A stretch of DNA of 64,000 nucleotides from contig CAWATY010000006.1 in NCBI GenBank assembly GCA_963785115.1, forward strand, positions 124,001 to 188,000. Reading direction: 5' to 3'. Positions within the stretch are counted from its first letter, which is position 1. Every line of letters starts with the position of its first letter. Below the pieces are notes generated by a model, which had not been told where the DNA came from, ran no database searches, and saw nothing but the letters and a program-made list of their open reading frames with translations. The DNA comes from JACCWP01 sp963785115 (GTDB lineage: Bacteria; Actinomycetota; Actinomycetes; Propionibacteriales; Nocardioidaceae). Of this stretch, positions 43,174-50,886 are shown piece by piece. A program made the position numbers and the translations under genes.

Positions 43174-44002
43174 CATGCACGACTTCGCCGTTTCCGGGCC
43201 GGTCCGGCTGCGCGTCCAGATGGGCGCTGGGCGGCTCGAGGTCGAGGCCAAGGAGACCGACCAGGTCACCGTCGACGTCCGTGGCGGCGAGAGCAGCCGC
43301 GAGACCGTCGACCAGACGGTGGTCGAGCACCGCGGCGACGAGGTCGTCGTCGAGGTGCCCCGCCGGGCCGGGTTCCTGCGGCGCAGCGCGGAGATCGAGG
43401 TGGTCGTGACGCTGCCGCCGCAGAGCCGCCTCGACATCCGTACCGAGTCGGCCGACGTGGTCACCAGCGGCCCGCTGGGCGACTCCCAGGTCAAGACCGG
43501 CTCCGGCGACCTGCGCCTGGACCACACCGGCGAGCTGCGGGTGCAGTCCGGATCGGGTGACGTCACCGTCGGCACCGCCAACGGCACCAGCACCGTCACC
43601 ACGGGCTCCGGCGACGTCGTCGCCCGCCTGGTGGGTGCCTCCGGGCGGGTCAGCACCGGCTCCGGCGACATTCGGGTCGAGCGGGCAGCAGGTCCGCTCC
43701 AGGTCAACAGCGGCTCCGGTGACGTCTCGGTCGACACCGCCGGTGACGACGTCACCGCCAACACGGCCTCGGGCGACCAGCATCTCGGCCGCGTCGAGCG
43801 CGGCCGGGTGCGCCTCAACTCGGCCTCCGGCGACATCCACGTCGGGGTCGCCGACGGCACCGCCGTGTGGCTCGACGTGAACACGATCAGCGGCAGCCTC
43901 GACTCAGCGCTGTCCGGAGGCGAGCCGCCGGGCGAGGACGAGGACAGCGTCGAGCTGCGCGTCAACACCGTGTCGGGCGACATCGCCCTGGCCCGCGCCT
44001 GA
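43174..44002 (+). CDS. DUF4097-family repetitive beta-strand protein
   Basis: About 276 aa built of short repeated beta strands, many carrying the motif SGSGDV or TGSGDI (for example QVKTGSGDLRL, RVQSGSGDVTV, RVSTGSGDIRV, QVNSGSGDVSV). This gives a right-handed beta-solenoid-like or stacked sheet. The family's role is unknown; it often follows a regulator gene and is suspected to be adhesin- or sensor-like. No signal peptide is seen, so it appears cytosolic. ATG 43174 is preferred because AGGAAGG lies at correct spacing and family members begin at this point. ATG 43070 overlaps the RHH stop (ATGA) and would add 34 unstructured residues. Confidence 0.78.
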
Positions 44003-44107
44003 CCGAGGCGCCTGACCGAGGCGCCCGACACCCCGACCACCGCCAACCCACTCCCACATCGCACGTCAGCTCTCCTCAGCACGCCCATCCACCGGAAGGG
44101 AACCACC

Positions 44108-44269
44108 ATGAACCACCTCAGCTACGACATCGCCAGCCGCGAGATCTCCGAGCAGCTCACCCCCCGGCGGGTCGCGCCGCAGCCGGCCCACGAGCGCCGG
44201 TTCCGTCGGGGCACAGCCCGCACCCTGCGCAGGCTGGCCGACGAGCTGGACCGTCCGGGCCCCGCCTGA
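44108..44269 (+). CDS. Small basic protein of unknown function (53 aa)
   Basis: The frame from ATG 44108 encodes MNHLSYDIASREISEQLTPR and then a strongly basic helix-like segment (RRFRRGTARTLRRLADELDR). A clear GGAAGGGAA ribosome-binding site precedes it. Its TGA overlaps the ATG of the serine-hydrolase gene (TGATG), so the two are translationally coupled. It is soluble, has no cysteine and no recognised domain. Similar tiny basic proteins are common in actinobacterial operons. Start and stop signals support a real gene. Confidence 0.7.
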   Translation: MNHLSYDIASREISEQLTPRRVAPQPAHERRFRRGTARTLRRLADELDRPGPA

Positions 44270-45630
44270 TGCCCACCGCCACGACGACGCCGCTGACCGA
44301 GGCCCTGGCCCACGCGCCCGTCGGCGATCTGCCCCGCAGCACCCCGCCGGCCGCGATGGCCGACTGGATGCGCTGGTGCATGACGCCCGGCGTCAGCGTT
44401 GCCGTGCTCGACGCCGGTGAGGTCACGGACGTCTGGTGCGCGGGGGTCGGCCGGGTCGGCGACGACGACCCGGTCACCCCGCGCACGATCTTCCAGGCCG
44501 GCTCGGTCAGCAAGCCCGTCGCCGCGGCCGTCGCCCTGCGACTGGTCGCCGAGGGTGTCGTCGACCTCGACGGCCAGGTCGACGAGTGGCTGCGCAGCTG
44601 GCGGGTGCCCGCGGTCGGCGAGTGGCAGCCACGGCTGACGGTGCGCCAGCTGCTCTCGCACACCGCCGGCCTCACCGTGCACGGCTTCGCGGGCTACCCC
44701 GCCGGCGGCGCCGTCCCGTCCCTGGTCGACGTCCTCGACGGCCGCGGCAACAGCCTGCCGGTACGGGTGAGCAGCATCCCCGGCCTGCAGTTCAGCTACT
44801 CCGGCGGCGGCTACTGCGTGCTGCAGCAGCTGCTCGTCGACGCCACCGGGCTCGACTTCCCGGCGCTGGCCGACGAGCTGGTGCTCGGTCCCTTCGGAAT
44901 GCGCGACAGCACGTACGCGCAGCCGCTGCCCGCCACCCGCGCGGCCGAGGCCGCCACCGGCCACGTGCCTGGTCCGTCACCGGTGCCCGGTCGCTGGCAC
45001 ACCTACCCGGAGATGGCGGCCGCCGGATTGTGGTCCACCCCCACCGATCTGGCCCGCTTCTTCGTCGCGATCGACGCGAGCCGGGCCGGCGCCCCGGGTG
45101 CGCTGCTCCCGCAGGCGCTCGCCGAGCAGATGGCGACGCCGGCCGCCGACAACGTGCCGTACGGGTTGGGACTTCGGCTCCCCGACGACGACGAGGACTG
45201 GATCGGTCACCAGGGCACCGACGAGGGCTACCGCACCAGTGCCGTCCTGCACGGCGACGGGCGCGGAGCGGTGGCGATGGCCAACGCCGAGCACGGTGAG
45301 GTGCTCATCGACGAGGTGGTCTTCCCCGCCCTGCGCCGGAACGGCCGCCTGCCCGAGTCGGCGCCGGAGGCGGCGGACACGGCAGACCCACGCCTGCCCG
45401 CGGACCTCGCCGGGCGCTACCGCTGGGAGCGCGGCGAGCTCGAGCTGCGTGCCGTCGGCGCAGGGCTCAGCCTCGTCGTCGCCGGCCAGCGACCGGTGCC
45501 GTTGCACCGCGACGCCGACGGCCGCTGGCGCTCGCCCGGACTGCGGGTCGACGCCCACGTCGACGGCGACAACCTGGTCCTGCACCAGCACGCCGAGTAC
45601 ACCGCTGACGTGGTGGCCCGCCGGTGTTGA
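44269..45630 (+). CDS. Serine hydrolase of the beta-lactamase class C / penicillin-binding-protein family
   Basis: A 453-aa protein without a signal peptide, so probably cytosolic. The nucleophile motif SxxK occurs as FQAGSVSKPVAAA (Ser about 81). The second motif YxN/YxG region is FSYSGGGYCVLQQL near 180. LSHTAGLTVHGFAGYP follows the active-site helix, and GHQGTDEGYRT near 320 stands where KTG/HxG occurs. The last ~70 residues are a lipocalin-like C-terminal domain (DLAGRYRWERGELELRAVGAGLSLVV). It may be an esterase or peptidase rather than a true beta-lactamase. Last gene of the RHH operon, coupled to the 53-aa protein by TGATG. Confidence 0.85.
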   Translation: MPTATTTPLTEALAHAPVGDLPRSTPPAAMADWMRWCMTPGVSVAVLDAGEVTDVWCAGVGRVGDDDPVTPRTIFQAGSVSKPVAAAVALRLVAEGVVDLDGQVDEWLRSWRVPAVGEWQPRLTVRQLLSHTAGLTVHGFAGYPAGGAVPSLVDVLDGRGNSLPVRVSSIPGLQFSYSGGGYCVLQQLLVDATGLDFPALADELVLGPFGMRDSTYAQPLPATRAAEAATGHVPGPSPVPGRWHTYPEMAAAGLWSTPTDLARFFVAIDASRAGAPGALLPQALAEQMATPAADNVPYGLGLRLPDDDEDWIGHQGTDEGYRTSAVLHGDGRGAVAMANAEHGEVLIDEVVFPALRRNGRLPESAPEAADTADPRLPADLAGRYRWERGELELRAVGAGLSLVVAGQRPVPLHRDADGRWRSPGLRVDAHVDGDNLVLHQHAEYTADVVARRC

Positions 45631-45646
45631 CCCTCACGGTCACGCT

Positions 45647-45688
45647 CTTCCGGCCGTACGCGCGTCCGGACGATCGGGTCGCCGGAAG
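45647..45688. terminator. Candidate bidirectional terminator hairpin
   Basis: CTTCCGGC (45647-45654) and GCCGGAAG (45681-45688) form an 8-bp stem around a 26-nt loop between the convergent serine-hydrolase and dcd genes. The loop is long, so support is weak. Confidence 0.35.
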
Positions 45689-45720
45689 GTCCGGGGTGGC
45701 GGCTGAGCCGCAGCCCGTCG

Positions 45721-46296
45721 CTACACCCGGGTGCGGTGGAAGTTCGCGTACGACCGCGACGGCGTCGGACCGCGCTGGTCCTGGTAGCGCGAGCCGTACA
45801 CCGCCGAGCCGTACGGATGCTCGGCCGCCGATGACAGCCGGAAGAAGCACAGCTGGCCGATCTTCATCCCCGGCCACAGCTTGATCGGCAACGTGGCGAC
45901 GTTGCTGAGCTCGAGCGTCACGTGCCCGGAGAACCCGGGGTCGATGAACCCGGCCGTGGAGTGGGTGAGCAGTCCGAGCCGGCCCAGCGAGCTCTTGCCC
46001 TCCAGTCGCGCCGCGACGTCGTCGGGCAGCGTGACCAGCTCGAACGACGAGCCGAGCACGAACTCGCCCGGGTGCAGGATGAACGGCTCGTCACCGTTCG
46101 GCTCGACCTGCCGGGTGAGCTCCGGCTGCTCCTCCGCGGGGTCGATGTGCGGGTAGCGGTGGTTCTCGAAGACCCGGAACATCCGGTCCAGTCGCACGTC
46201 GACGCTGGACGGCTGCACCATCGTGGCGTCGTACGGATCCAGCCCCACCCGACCGGCGTCGACCTCGGCCCGGATGTCGCGGTCGGAGAGCAGCAC
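45721..46296 (-). CDS. dcd: dCTP deaminase
   Basis: Converts dCTP to dUTP (mono-functional) or directly to dUMP (bifunctional DCD-DUT) for thymidylate synthesis. The 191-aa protein has MLLSDRDIRAEVDAGRVGL at the start, then QPSSVDVRLD. The active-site block GKSSLGRLGLLTHSTAGFIDPGFSGHVTLELSN near residue 105 includes the catalytic Glu and the Ser/Arg contacts. ERSSAAEHPYGS-like FRLSSAAEHPYGSAVYGSRYQDQ closes the C-terminus. GTG 46296 is preceded by a TAGGGT box 6 nt upstream, so translation is leaderless-type. It is divergent from the tRNA-Gly gene. Confidence 0.96.
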   Translation of the reverse strand: MLLSDRDIRAEVDAGRVGLDPYDATMVQPSSVDVRLDRMFRVFENHRYPHIDPAEEQPELTRQVEPNGDEPFILHPGEFVLGSSFELVTLPDDVAARLEGKSSLGRLGLLTHSTAGFIDPGFSGHVTLELSNVATLPIKLWPGMKIGQLCFFRLSSAAEHPYGSAVYGSRYQDQRGPTPSRSYANFHRTRV

Positions 46297-46302
46297 CTGC
46301 GC

Positions 46303-46308
46303 ACCCTA
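46303..46308 (-). promoter_or_regulatory. -10 box (TAGGGT) of a leaderless promoter before dcd
   Basis: Minus-strand TAGGGT ends 6 nt before GTG 46296. Confidence 0.5.
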
Positions 46309-46385
46309 GCGAAGGGCCGACCTCCCGCGCCGTCCTAGTATGGTGCCGCTCACTGTCGGCCGATCCGAGCTCGGCCGGAGTGCTC

Positions 46386-46459
46386 GCGGGCGTAGTTCAA
46401 TGGCAGAACATCAGCTTCCCAAGCTGACAGTGGGGGTTCGATTCCCCTCGCCCGCTCCA
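46386..46459 (+). tRNA. tRNA-Gly (anticodon CCC)
   Basis: A complete 74-nt cloverleaf with encoded CCA. The acceptor stem pairs GCGGGCG (46386-46392) with CGCCCGC (46449-46455); the discriminator is T (46456). The D-arm contains GTTCAATGGCAGAAC, the anticodon stem TCAGC/GCTGA encloses loop TTCCCAA with anticodon CCC, and the T-arm has GGGGGTTCGATTCCCC. It decodes GGG. Confidence 0.95.
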
Positions 46460-46460
46460 G

Positions 46461-47084
46461 TCACTGCTGCATCCTCGGATCGTGCGTCGGGTCGGCATAC
46501 ATGGCAGGACAGCCACGGCTGGTGGCGTCGGGGCGCAGCTCGTAGTGCCAGGACTCGTTGCGGTAGATCTGGCACAGCCCGTAGGAGGCGCCGTGCACGG
46601 ACAGCCAGGCCGTGGCCTGGGCGGGCCCGATGTCGACCGCGTCCCCGGACACGTGAGCCGACGTGTTCGCCGTGGCGACCCAGCGGGCAGCTTCCGCTTC
46701 CGATCCGTACTCGGAGACCGCCGCACGGAGCAGCTGCTCCTGGTAGTCGGGTGAGCGCCATCCACTGTTGACCTGGAGCTCCACGCCGTCGTCCGCTGCA
46801 TCGGTCGCGGCTCGGCGAAGGGCATCGAGCAGCCCCGGATCGAGGTTGGCCACTGCCGGAATCCCGTCATCGAAGACCGACGCGCGGTCGGGGACGACGC
46901 CGTCAGCCTGGCCGAGCGCTCCATGCCGGTCGCCGCGGAGAACGTCGCCGAGCGAGGGAGCCGACGACGACACCGATTGATGGCCGAGGGTGGCGATGAT
47001 CGCCGCGACGACGACTGCCAGGCCCGCGAGAACGAACCGGCGAGCTCGGCGAGGTGCTGTTCCTGCTGGGGCGGTGTGGTTCAT
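46461..47084 (-). CDS. M15-family D-Ala-D-Ala carboxypeptidase (VanY-like), membrane anchored
   Basis: A 207-aa peptidase with one N-terminal membrane anchor (FVLAGLAVVVAAIIATLG) and an extracellular catalytic domain. The zinc ligands are in SGWRSPDYQEQLL, SAHVSGDAVDIG (His and Asp) and ESWHYEL (His), the signature of VanY/DacA-type M15 enzymes. It would trim the terminal D-Ala from peptidoglycan stem peptides, lowering the target for glycopeptides or remodelling the wall. It is divergent from a response regulator and histidine kinase and probably controlled by them. Its stop codon lies 1 bp after the end of tRNA-Gly. Base composition of this segment is slightly less GC-rich than its surroundings. 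Confidence 0.84.
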   Translation of the reverse strand: MNHTAPAGTAPRRARRFVLAGLAVVVAAIIATLGHQSVSSSAPSLGDVLRGDRHGALGQADGVVPDRASVFDDGIPAVANLDPGLLDALRRAATDAADDGVELQVNSGWRSPDYQEQLLRAAVSEYGSEAEAARWVATANTSAHVSGDAVDIGPAQATAWLSVHGASYGLCQIYRNESWHYELRPDATSRGCPAMYADPTHDPRMQQ

Positions 47085-47117
47085 CCCTCGAGTGAAGGCA
47101 GCGCGGTGTTGCCGGCA

Positions 47118-47151
47118 CGTATGCGCTTTTCGATACGCCGGCGATATGCGC
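47118..47151. promoter_or_regulatory. Direct and inverted repeats in the vanY-like / response-regulator divergent promoter
   Basis: Two direct copies of TATGCGC (47120-47126 and 47145-47151), 25 bp apart start to start, and an inverted CGTAT (47118-47122) / ATACG (47133-47137). The spacing is like that of OmpR-family response-regulator operators. Confidence 0.45.
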
Positions 47152-47174
47152 CGGCTCGTAGCATCGAGAGTGAG

Positions 47175-47870
47175 ATGCGTGTGTTGATCGTCGAGGACGA
47201 GCCCTTTCTGGCAGAGGCCATCCGCGATGGACTACGCCTGGAAGCGATAGCCGCCGACGTCGCCGCTGACGGTGACACCGCTCTGGAGCTGCTGAGCGTC
47301 AACGACTACGACATCGCCGTCCTCGACCGCGACATCCCCGGGCCTTCCGGTGACGAGATCGGCAAACGCGTCGTCGCCTCCGGGACCGGAATGCCGATCC
47401 TCATGCTCACCGCTGCCGACCGGCTCGACGACAAGGCCTCCGGCTTCGAGCTCGGCGCCGATGACTACCTGACCAAGCCGTTCGAGCTGCGCGAGCTCGT
47501 GCTCAGGCTCCGAGCACTCGACCGCAGGCGTGCCCACCACCGGCCACCGGTGCGGGAGCTCGCAGACCTGCGTGTGGATCCGTTCCGCCGCGAGGTCTAT
47601 CGCGACGGCCGCTACGTCGCGCTGACCCGGAAGCAGTTCGCGGTGCTCGAGATCCTCGTCGCCGCCGAAGGCGGTGTGATCAGCGCCGAAGAACTGTTGG
47701 AGCGGGCCTGGGACGAGAACGCCGACCCGTTCACCAACGCCGTGCGGATCACCGTCTCGGCACTGCGCAAACGCCTGGGCGAGCCCTGGATCATCGCCAC
47801 GGTGCCCGGCGTCGGCTACCGCATCGACACCGCAGCCAGCCCCGAGCGCACGGGCGACGCGCGTGAATAG
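47175..47870 (+). CDS. OmpR-family response regulator (VanR-like)
   Basis: A 231-aa regulator. The receiver domain (1-120) has MRVLIVEDEPFLAEAI, phospho-acceptor Asp in AVLDRDIPGPSGDE (about residue 51) and Lys in DDYLTKPFELREL near 101. A winged-helix DNA-binding domain follows, with LTRKQFAVLEILVAAEGGVISAEELLE and NAVRITVSALRKRLGEPWIIATVPGVGYR. ATG 47175 has GAGAGTGAG at Shine-Dalgarno distance. It overlaps the kinase gene by 8 bp and diverges from the VanY-like peptidase, so it probably controls that gene and itself. Confidence 0.9.
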   Translation: MRVLIVEDEPFLAEAIRDGLRLEAIAADVAADGDTALELLSVNDYDIAVLDRDIPGPSGDEIGKRVVASGTGMPILMLTAADRLDDKASGFELGADDYLTKPFELRELVLRLRALDRRRAHHRPPVRELADLRVDPFRREVYRDGRYVALTRKQFAVLEILVAAEGGVISAEELLERAWDENADPFTNAVRITVSALRKRLGEPWIIATVPGVGYRIDTAASPERTGDARE

Positions 47871-49008
47871 GGAGCCTGGGTTGAGTGTCCGGCTCAAGCT
47901 CACCCTCAGCTACGCCGGCTTCCTGGTGCTCGCCAGTGCCTTGTTGCTCGCGGCTGTGTGGGTGTTCCTGCTGCGCTACGTACCCGAGGTCATCGACACC
48001 ACCGGCCTGACGCGTCGCAATACCCCTGGGATCTTCGTCCCCAACCGCTCCGACCTGCTGCGCGCCTTCGCCCCGAAGGCGGCCGCGGCGCTGGCGTTCC
48101 TGCTGGTGTTCGGCCTGCTGGGAGGATGGATCCTCGCCGGCCGGATGCTCGCCCCCTTGACGCGCATCACTGGCGCCACCCGCCTGGCCGCGGACGGATC
48201 GCTCTCGCACCGGATCCAGCTGGACGGCCGTACCGACGAGTTCCGCGAGCTCGCGGACGCCTTCGACACCATGCTCGCGCGGCTCGAGGCTCACGTCGCC
48301 GAACAGCAGCGATTCGCCGCCAACGCCTCCCACGAGCTGCGCACCCCACTGGCGATCACGCAGACACTGCTCGACGTCGCCCGCAACGATCCGAACCGAA
48401 ACACCGACGAGCTTGTCGACCGCCTCCACTACGTCAACACCCGAGCGATCGACCTCACTGAGGCACTGCTGCTGCTCAGCCGCGCCGACCAGCGATCCTT
48501 CACCCGAGAACACGTCGACCTGTCCCTGCTGGCGGAGGAGGCCACCGAGACGCTGCTCCCGCTGGCGGAGGGGCGCGGTGTCACGATCGAGACCTCCGGC
48601 GGCATCGCACCGACCATCGGATCGCAGGCGCTGCTGCTGCAGATGACCACGAACCTCGTGCACAACGCGATCGTCCACAACCTGCCTGAACAGGGCACCG
48701 TGTGCGTGACGACCAGCGTTCACCCCACGAGTGTGGTGCTCACTGTCGAGAACACCGGGCAGCAGCTCACCCCACAACTGGTGTCCACGATCGTCGAGCC
48801 GTTCCAGCGCGGCACGGGACGCATCCGCGACGGCTACGCAGGTGTCGGCCTCGGCCTGGCCATCGTCCAGAGCATCGCCCAGGCGCATGACGGAACACTC
48901 ACCCTCACCCCCCGCTTCGCTGGAGGGCTCCACGTCACGGTTCAACTGCCCGCCGCGCCACCGCACGCCGCCAGCGGTGGTCACTTGGGCGGCAAGGAGC
49001 GGGCGTAG
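47863..49008 (+). CDS. Sensor histidine kinase (VanS-like)
   Basis: A 381-aa membrane kinase. Two membrane spans (about residues 14-36 and 66-90) enclose a short extracellular loop of about 30 aa, too small for a large ligand-binding domain. A HAMP domain follows. The phospho-acceptor His lies in RFAANASHELRTPLAITQTLLD (about residue 160). N-box NLVHNAIVHN, F-box EPFQRG and G-box GVGLGLAIVQSIAQAH complete a HisKA-HATPase core. It pairs with the response regulator upstream (8-bp overlap). The small sensor loop suggests detection of membrane or cell-wall state, or of a drug at the membrane (inference). Its last 28 bp overlap the TfoX-like gene. Confidence 0.9.
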   Translation: MNREPGLSVRLKLTLSYAGFLVLASALLLAAVWVFLLRYVPEVIDTTGLTRRNTPGIFVPNRSDLLRAFAPKAAAALAFLLVFGLLGGWILAGRMLAPLTRITGATRLAADGSLSHRIQLDGRTDEFRELADAFDTMLARLEAHVAEQQRFAANASHELRTPLAITQTLLDVARNDPNRNTDELVDRLHYVNTRAIDLTEALLLLSRADQRSFTREHVDLSLLAEEATETLLPLAEGRGVTIETSGGIAPTIGSQALLLQMTTNLVHNAIVHNLPEQGTVCVTTSVHPTSVVLTVENTGQQLTPQLVSTIVEPFQRGTGRIRDGYAGVGLGLAIVQSIAQAHDGTLTLTPRFAGGLHVTVQLPAAPPHAASGGHLGGKERA

Positions 49009-49313
49009 CCGACGCCGTGGTCCACCCAGCGCCGCAGCTCGTCGTCGGTCTCGACCGCCGTCGCGTCGACGTGCAGCCAGCCGGCCATCTCTCGCCCCCG
49101 CATCTCGAAGCGGCGCACGTGCGGCTCCCGCAGCAGGGTGTCGGCCTCGGCCGGGTCGATGCGCAGCAGCAGGCCGCCCCTGCTGCTCGCGCTGACGGCC
49201 AGGTGCCCGTGCACCAGGAAGGCGAGCCCACCGAACATGCGCTTCTCCGTCACGCCGGCTTCGGCGCCAAGCGCCTCCCGGACACGATCCGCGAGATCCA
49301 CGTCGTAGGCCAT
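48981..49313 (-). CDS. TfoX N-terminal domain protein
   Basis: A 110-aa single-domain protein resembling the N-terminal domain of TfoX/Sxy: MAYDVDLADRVREALGAEAGVTEKRMFGGLAFLVHGHLAV, then a beta-rich middle (SASSRGGLLLRIDPAEADTLL) and a final helical part ending GYARSLPPK. In Proteobacteria full-length TfoX activates competence genes. In actinobacteria the stand-alone domain has no established role. ATG 49313 starts the conserved block. It overlaps the tail of the histidine-kinase gene. Confidence 0.8.
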   Translation of the reverse strand: MAYDVDLADRVREALGAEAGVTEKRMFGGLAFLVHGHLAVSASSRGGLLLRIDPAEADTLLREPHVRRFEMRGREMAGWLHVDATAVETDDELRRWVDHGVGYARSLPPK

Positions 49314-49433
49314 GTCGGTCAGTCTCCCGCCGCCTACCGACAGCCCGGCGGGTGGCGGGAGGCAAGGCCGCGTTTCGAGTCGCCCGGGCTGGGGATAAGT
49401 GCACCCGGGCGGACGACGGCGAGGAGACAGCCG

Positions 49434-50879
49434 ATGAGCACCGAGATCGAGCCTGAGGCCGAGCAGCCGGGCGGCGAGGGCGTTCTCGCCAACCTGGACT
49501 CCCAGGCCACGACCTCGTTCTACTGGTACCTGGCCGTGCTCTCGTGCATCGGGGGCTTCCTGTTCGGGTACGACACCGCGGTCATCGGCTCGGTCCTGGA
49601 CTTCGTCCCCTACGAGCTGTCCCCCTTCGCCACCGGCTACCTGGTCGCGGGAGCGTCGCTCGGCGCCGCCGTCGGCGCCCTGGCCGCAGGTCCGCTCACC
49701 GACCGGTTCGGACGCAAGTCGCTGCTCATCGTCGACGCCGGCATCTACGCGGTCGGATCGCTGCTGTCCGCGGTGGCCCCGAACACCGAGGTCCTGCTCG
49801 TCGCGCGCACCCTCATCGGCCTGGCCGTCGGCGCCGACTCGGCCATCGCCACCGCGTACATCGCCGAGTTCGCCCCGCGGAAACGGCGCGGCGCGCTGAT
49901 GATCATGCAGCAGTGGATGATCACGGTCGGCATCTTCGTGTCGTACGTCGTCGCCGTGGTGACCTTCAAGATCGCCCCCGAGTCGGCCACCGGCGCCGAC
50001 TGGCGGATCATCCTCGGCATCGGTGCGGTGCCCGCGGTGCTGGCGCTGCTGCTGCGCGCCCGGATGCCGGAGTCGCCGCGCTGGTTGATGCTCAACAAGC
50101 GCTACGCGGACACGCAGCAGGCCCTCGGCACGCTGGGCGTCGACGTCACCGAGGACGAGGTGCGCGAGACCGCCGAGCAGATCGTCGAGACCGAGCGCCG
50201 GCTCGAGCGCAAGACGCTGTGGACCCCCGGTGTGAAGCGCGCGCTCGCCGTGGTCTCCGTCTTCTTCATCTTCCAGCAGATCACCGGCATCAACGTCCCC
50301 TTCTACTACGGCCCGCAGCTGCTGGGCGGCTACCTGCAGGAGGGCAAGTCGGCCGTCGACGCCGCGGTCGCCGGGGTCATCGCGGCGGGGATCCTGGGTG
50401 CCGTGAACGTGGTCGCGACGTTCTTCGCCTTCCGCTACATCGACACGATCGGCCGCCGGCGGCTGGCGATCGGCGGCTTCCTGGGGATGGCGGTGTCGAT
50501 CCTGATCGCGGCGCTCGGCGTGCAGGCCTTCACCGGCCTGCCGCGGGTCTGGATCGTGATGATCGGCTTCTCGCTGTTCATCACCGCGTTCGCGATCGGG
50601 GTCGGCGGGACCGGGTGGCTGATCCAGGGCGAGGTGTTCCCCACCGCCGTACGCGGTCGCGCGGCGGCCGCCTGCGCCAGCCTCGACTGGCTGGCCAACT
50701 TCGTCATCATCCAGTGGTTCCCGACGCTGAACGCGGCCTGGGGACTGGCGTGGGTGATGGTGCTGCTCGCCGCGCTCTCGGTGCTGGCGGCGTGGTTCGT
50801 GTTCCGGTTCCTGCCCGAGACCAAGGGCCTCGCGCTGGAGGAGGTCACCGCCGTCTTCGACCGGCAGGCCGCCCGCTGA
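49434..50879 (+). CDS. Sugar porter family MFS transporter
   Basis: A 481-aa twelve-span major facilitator of the sugar porter group, importing a sugar or polyol with H+. The family motifs are clear: GGFLFGYDTAVIGSVL near residue 40, LTDRFGRKSLL in loop 2-3, AEFAPRKRRGAL, PESPRWLML at the end of the first half, FQQITGINVPFYYGPQ (substrate-binding QQxxG), DTIGRRRLAIGG and the closing FLPETKGLALEEV. ATG 49434 has GAGGAGA at good spacing; a much longer upstream frame is not protein-like. It stands alone; the next gene is convergent. Confidence 0.9.
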   Translation: MSTEIEPEAEQPGGEGVLANLDSQATTSFYWYLAVLSCIGGFLFGYDTAVIGSVLDFVPYELSPFATGYLVAGASLGAAVGALAAGPLTDRFGRKSLLIVDAGIYAVGSLLSAVAPNTEVLLVARTLIGLAVGADSAIATAYIAEFAPRKRRGALMIMQQWMITVGIFVSYVVAVVTFKIAPESATGADWRIILGIGAVPAVLALLLRARMPESPRWLMLNKRYADTQQALGTLGVDVTEDEVRETAEQIVETERRLERKTLWTPGVKRALAVVSVFFIFQQITGINVPFYYGPQLLGGYLQEGKSAVDAAVAGVIAAGILGAVNVVATFFAFRYIDTIGRRRLAIGGFLGMAVSILIAALGVQAFTGLPRVWIVMIGFSLFITAFAIGVGGTGWLIQGEVFPTAVRGRAAAACASLDWLANFVIIQWFPTLNAAWGLAWVMVLLAALSVLAAWFVFRFLPETKGLALEEVTAVFDRQAAR

Positions 50880-50886
50880 GACCCGG

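Noticed and set aside
44269..45630. Beta-lactamase resistance gene
   Set aside because: No export signal and only family-level motifs; esterase or peptidase is just as likely.
48996..49005. GGAGCGGGCG matching the tRNA-Gly 3' end, as a possible attachment site
   Set aside because: The 10-bp match is inverted and lies inside the histidine-kinase coding end; too short to support integration.
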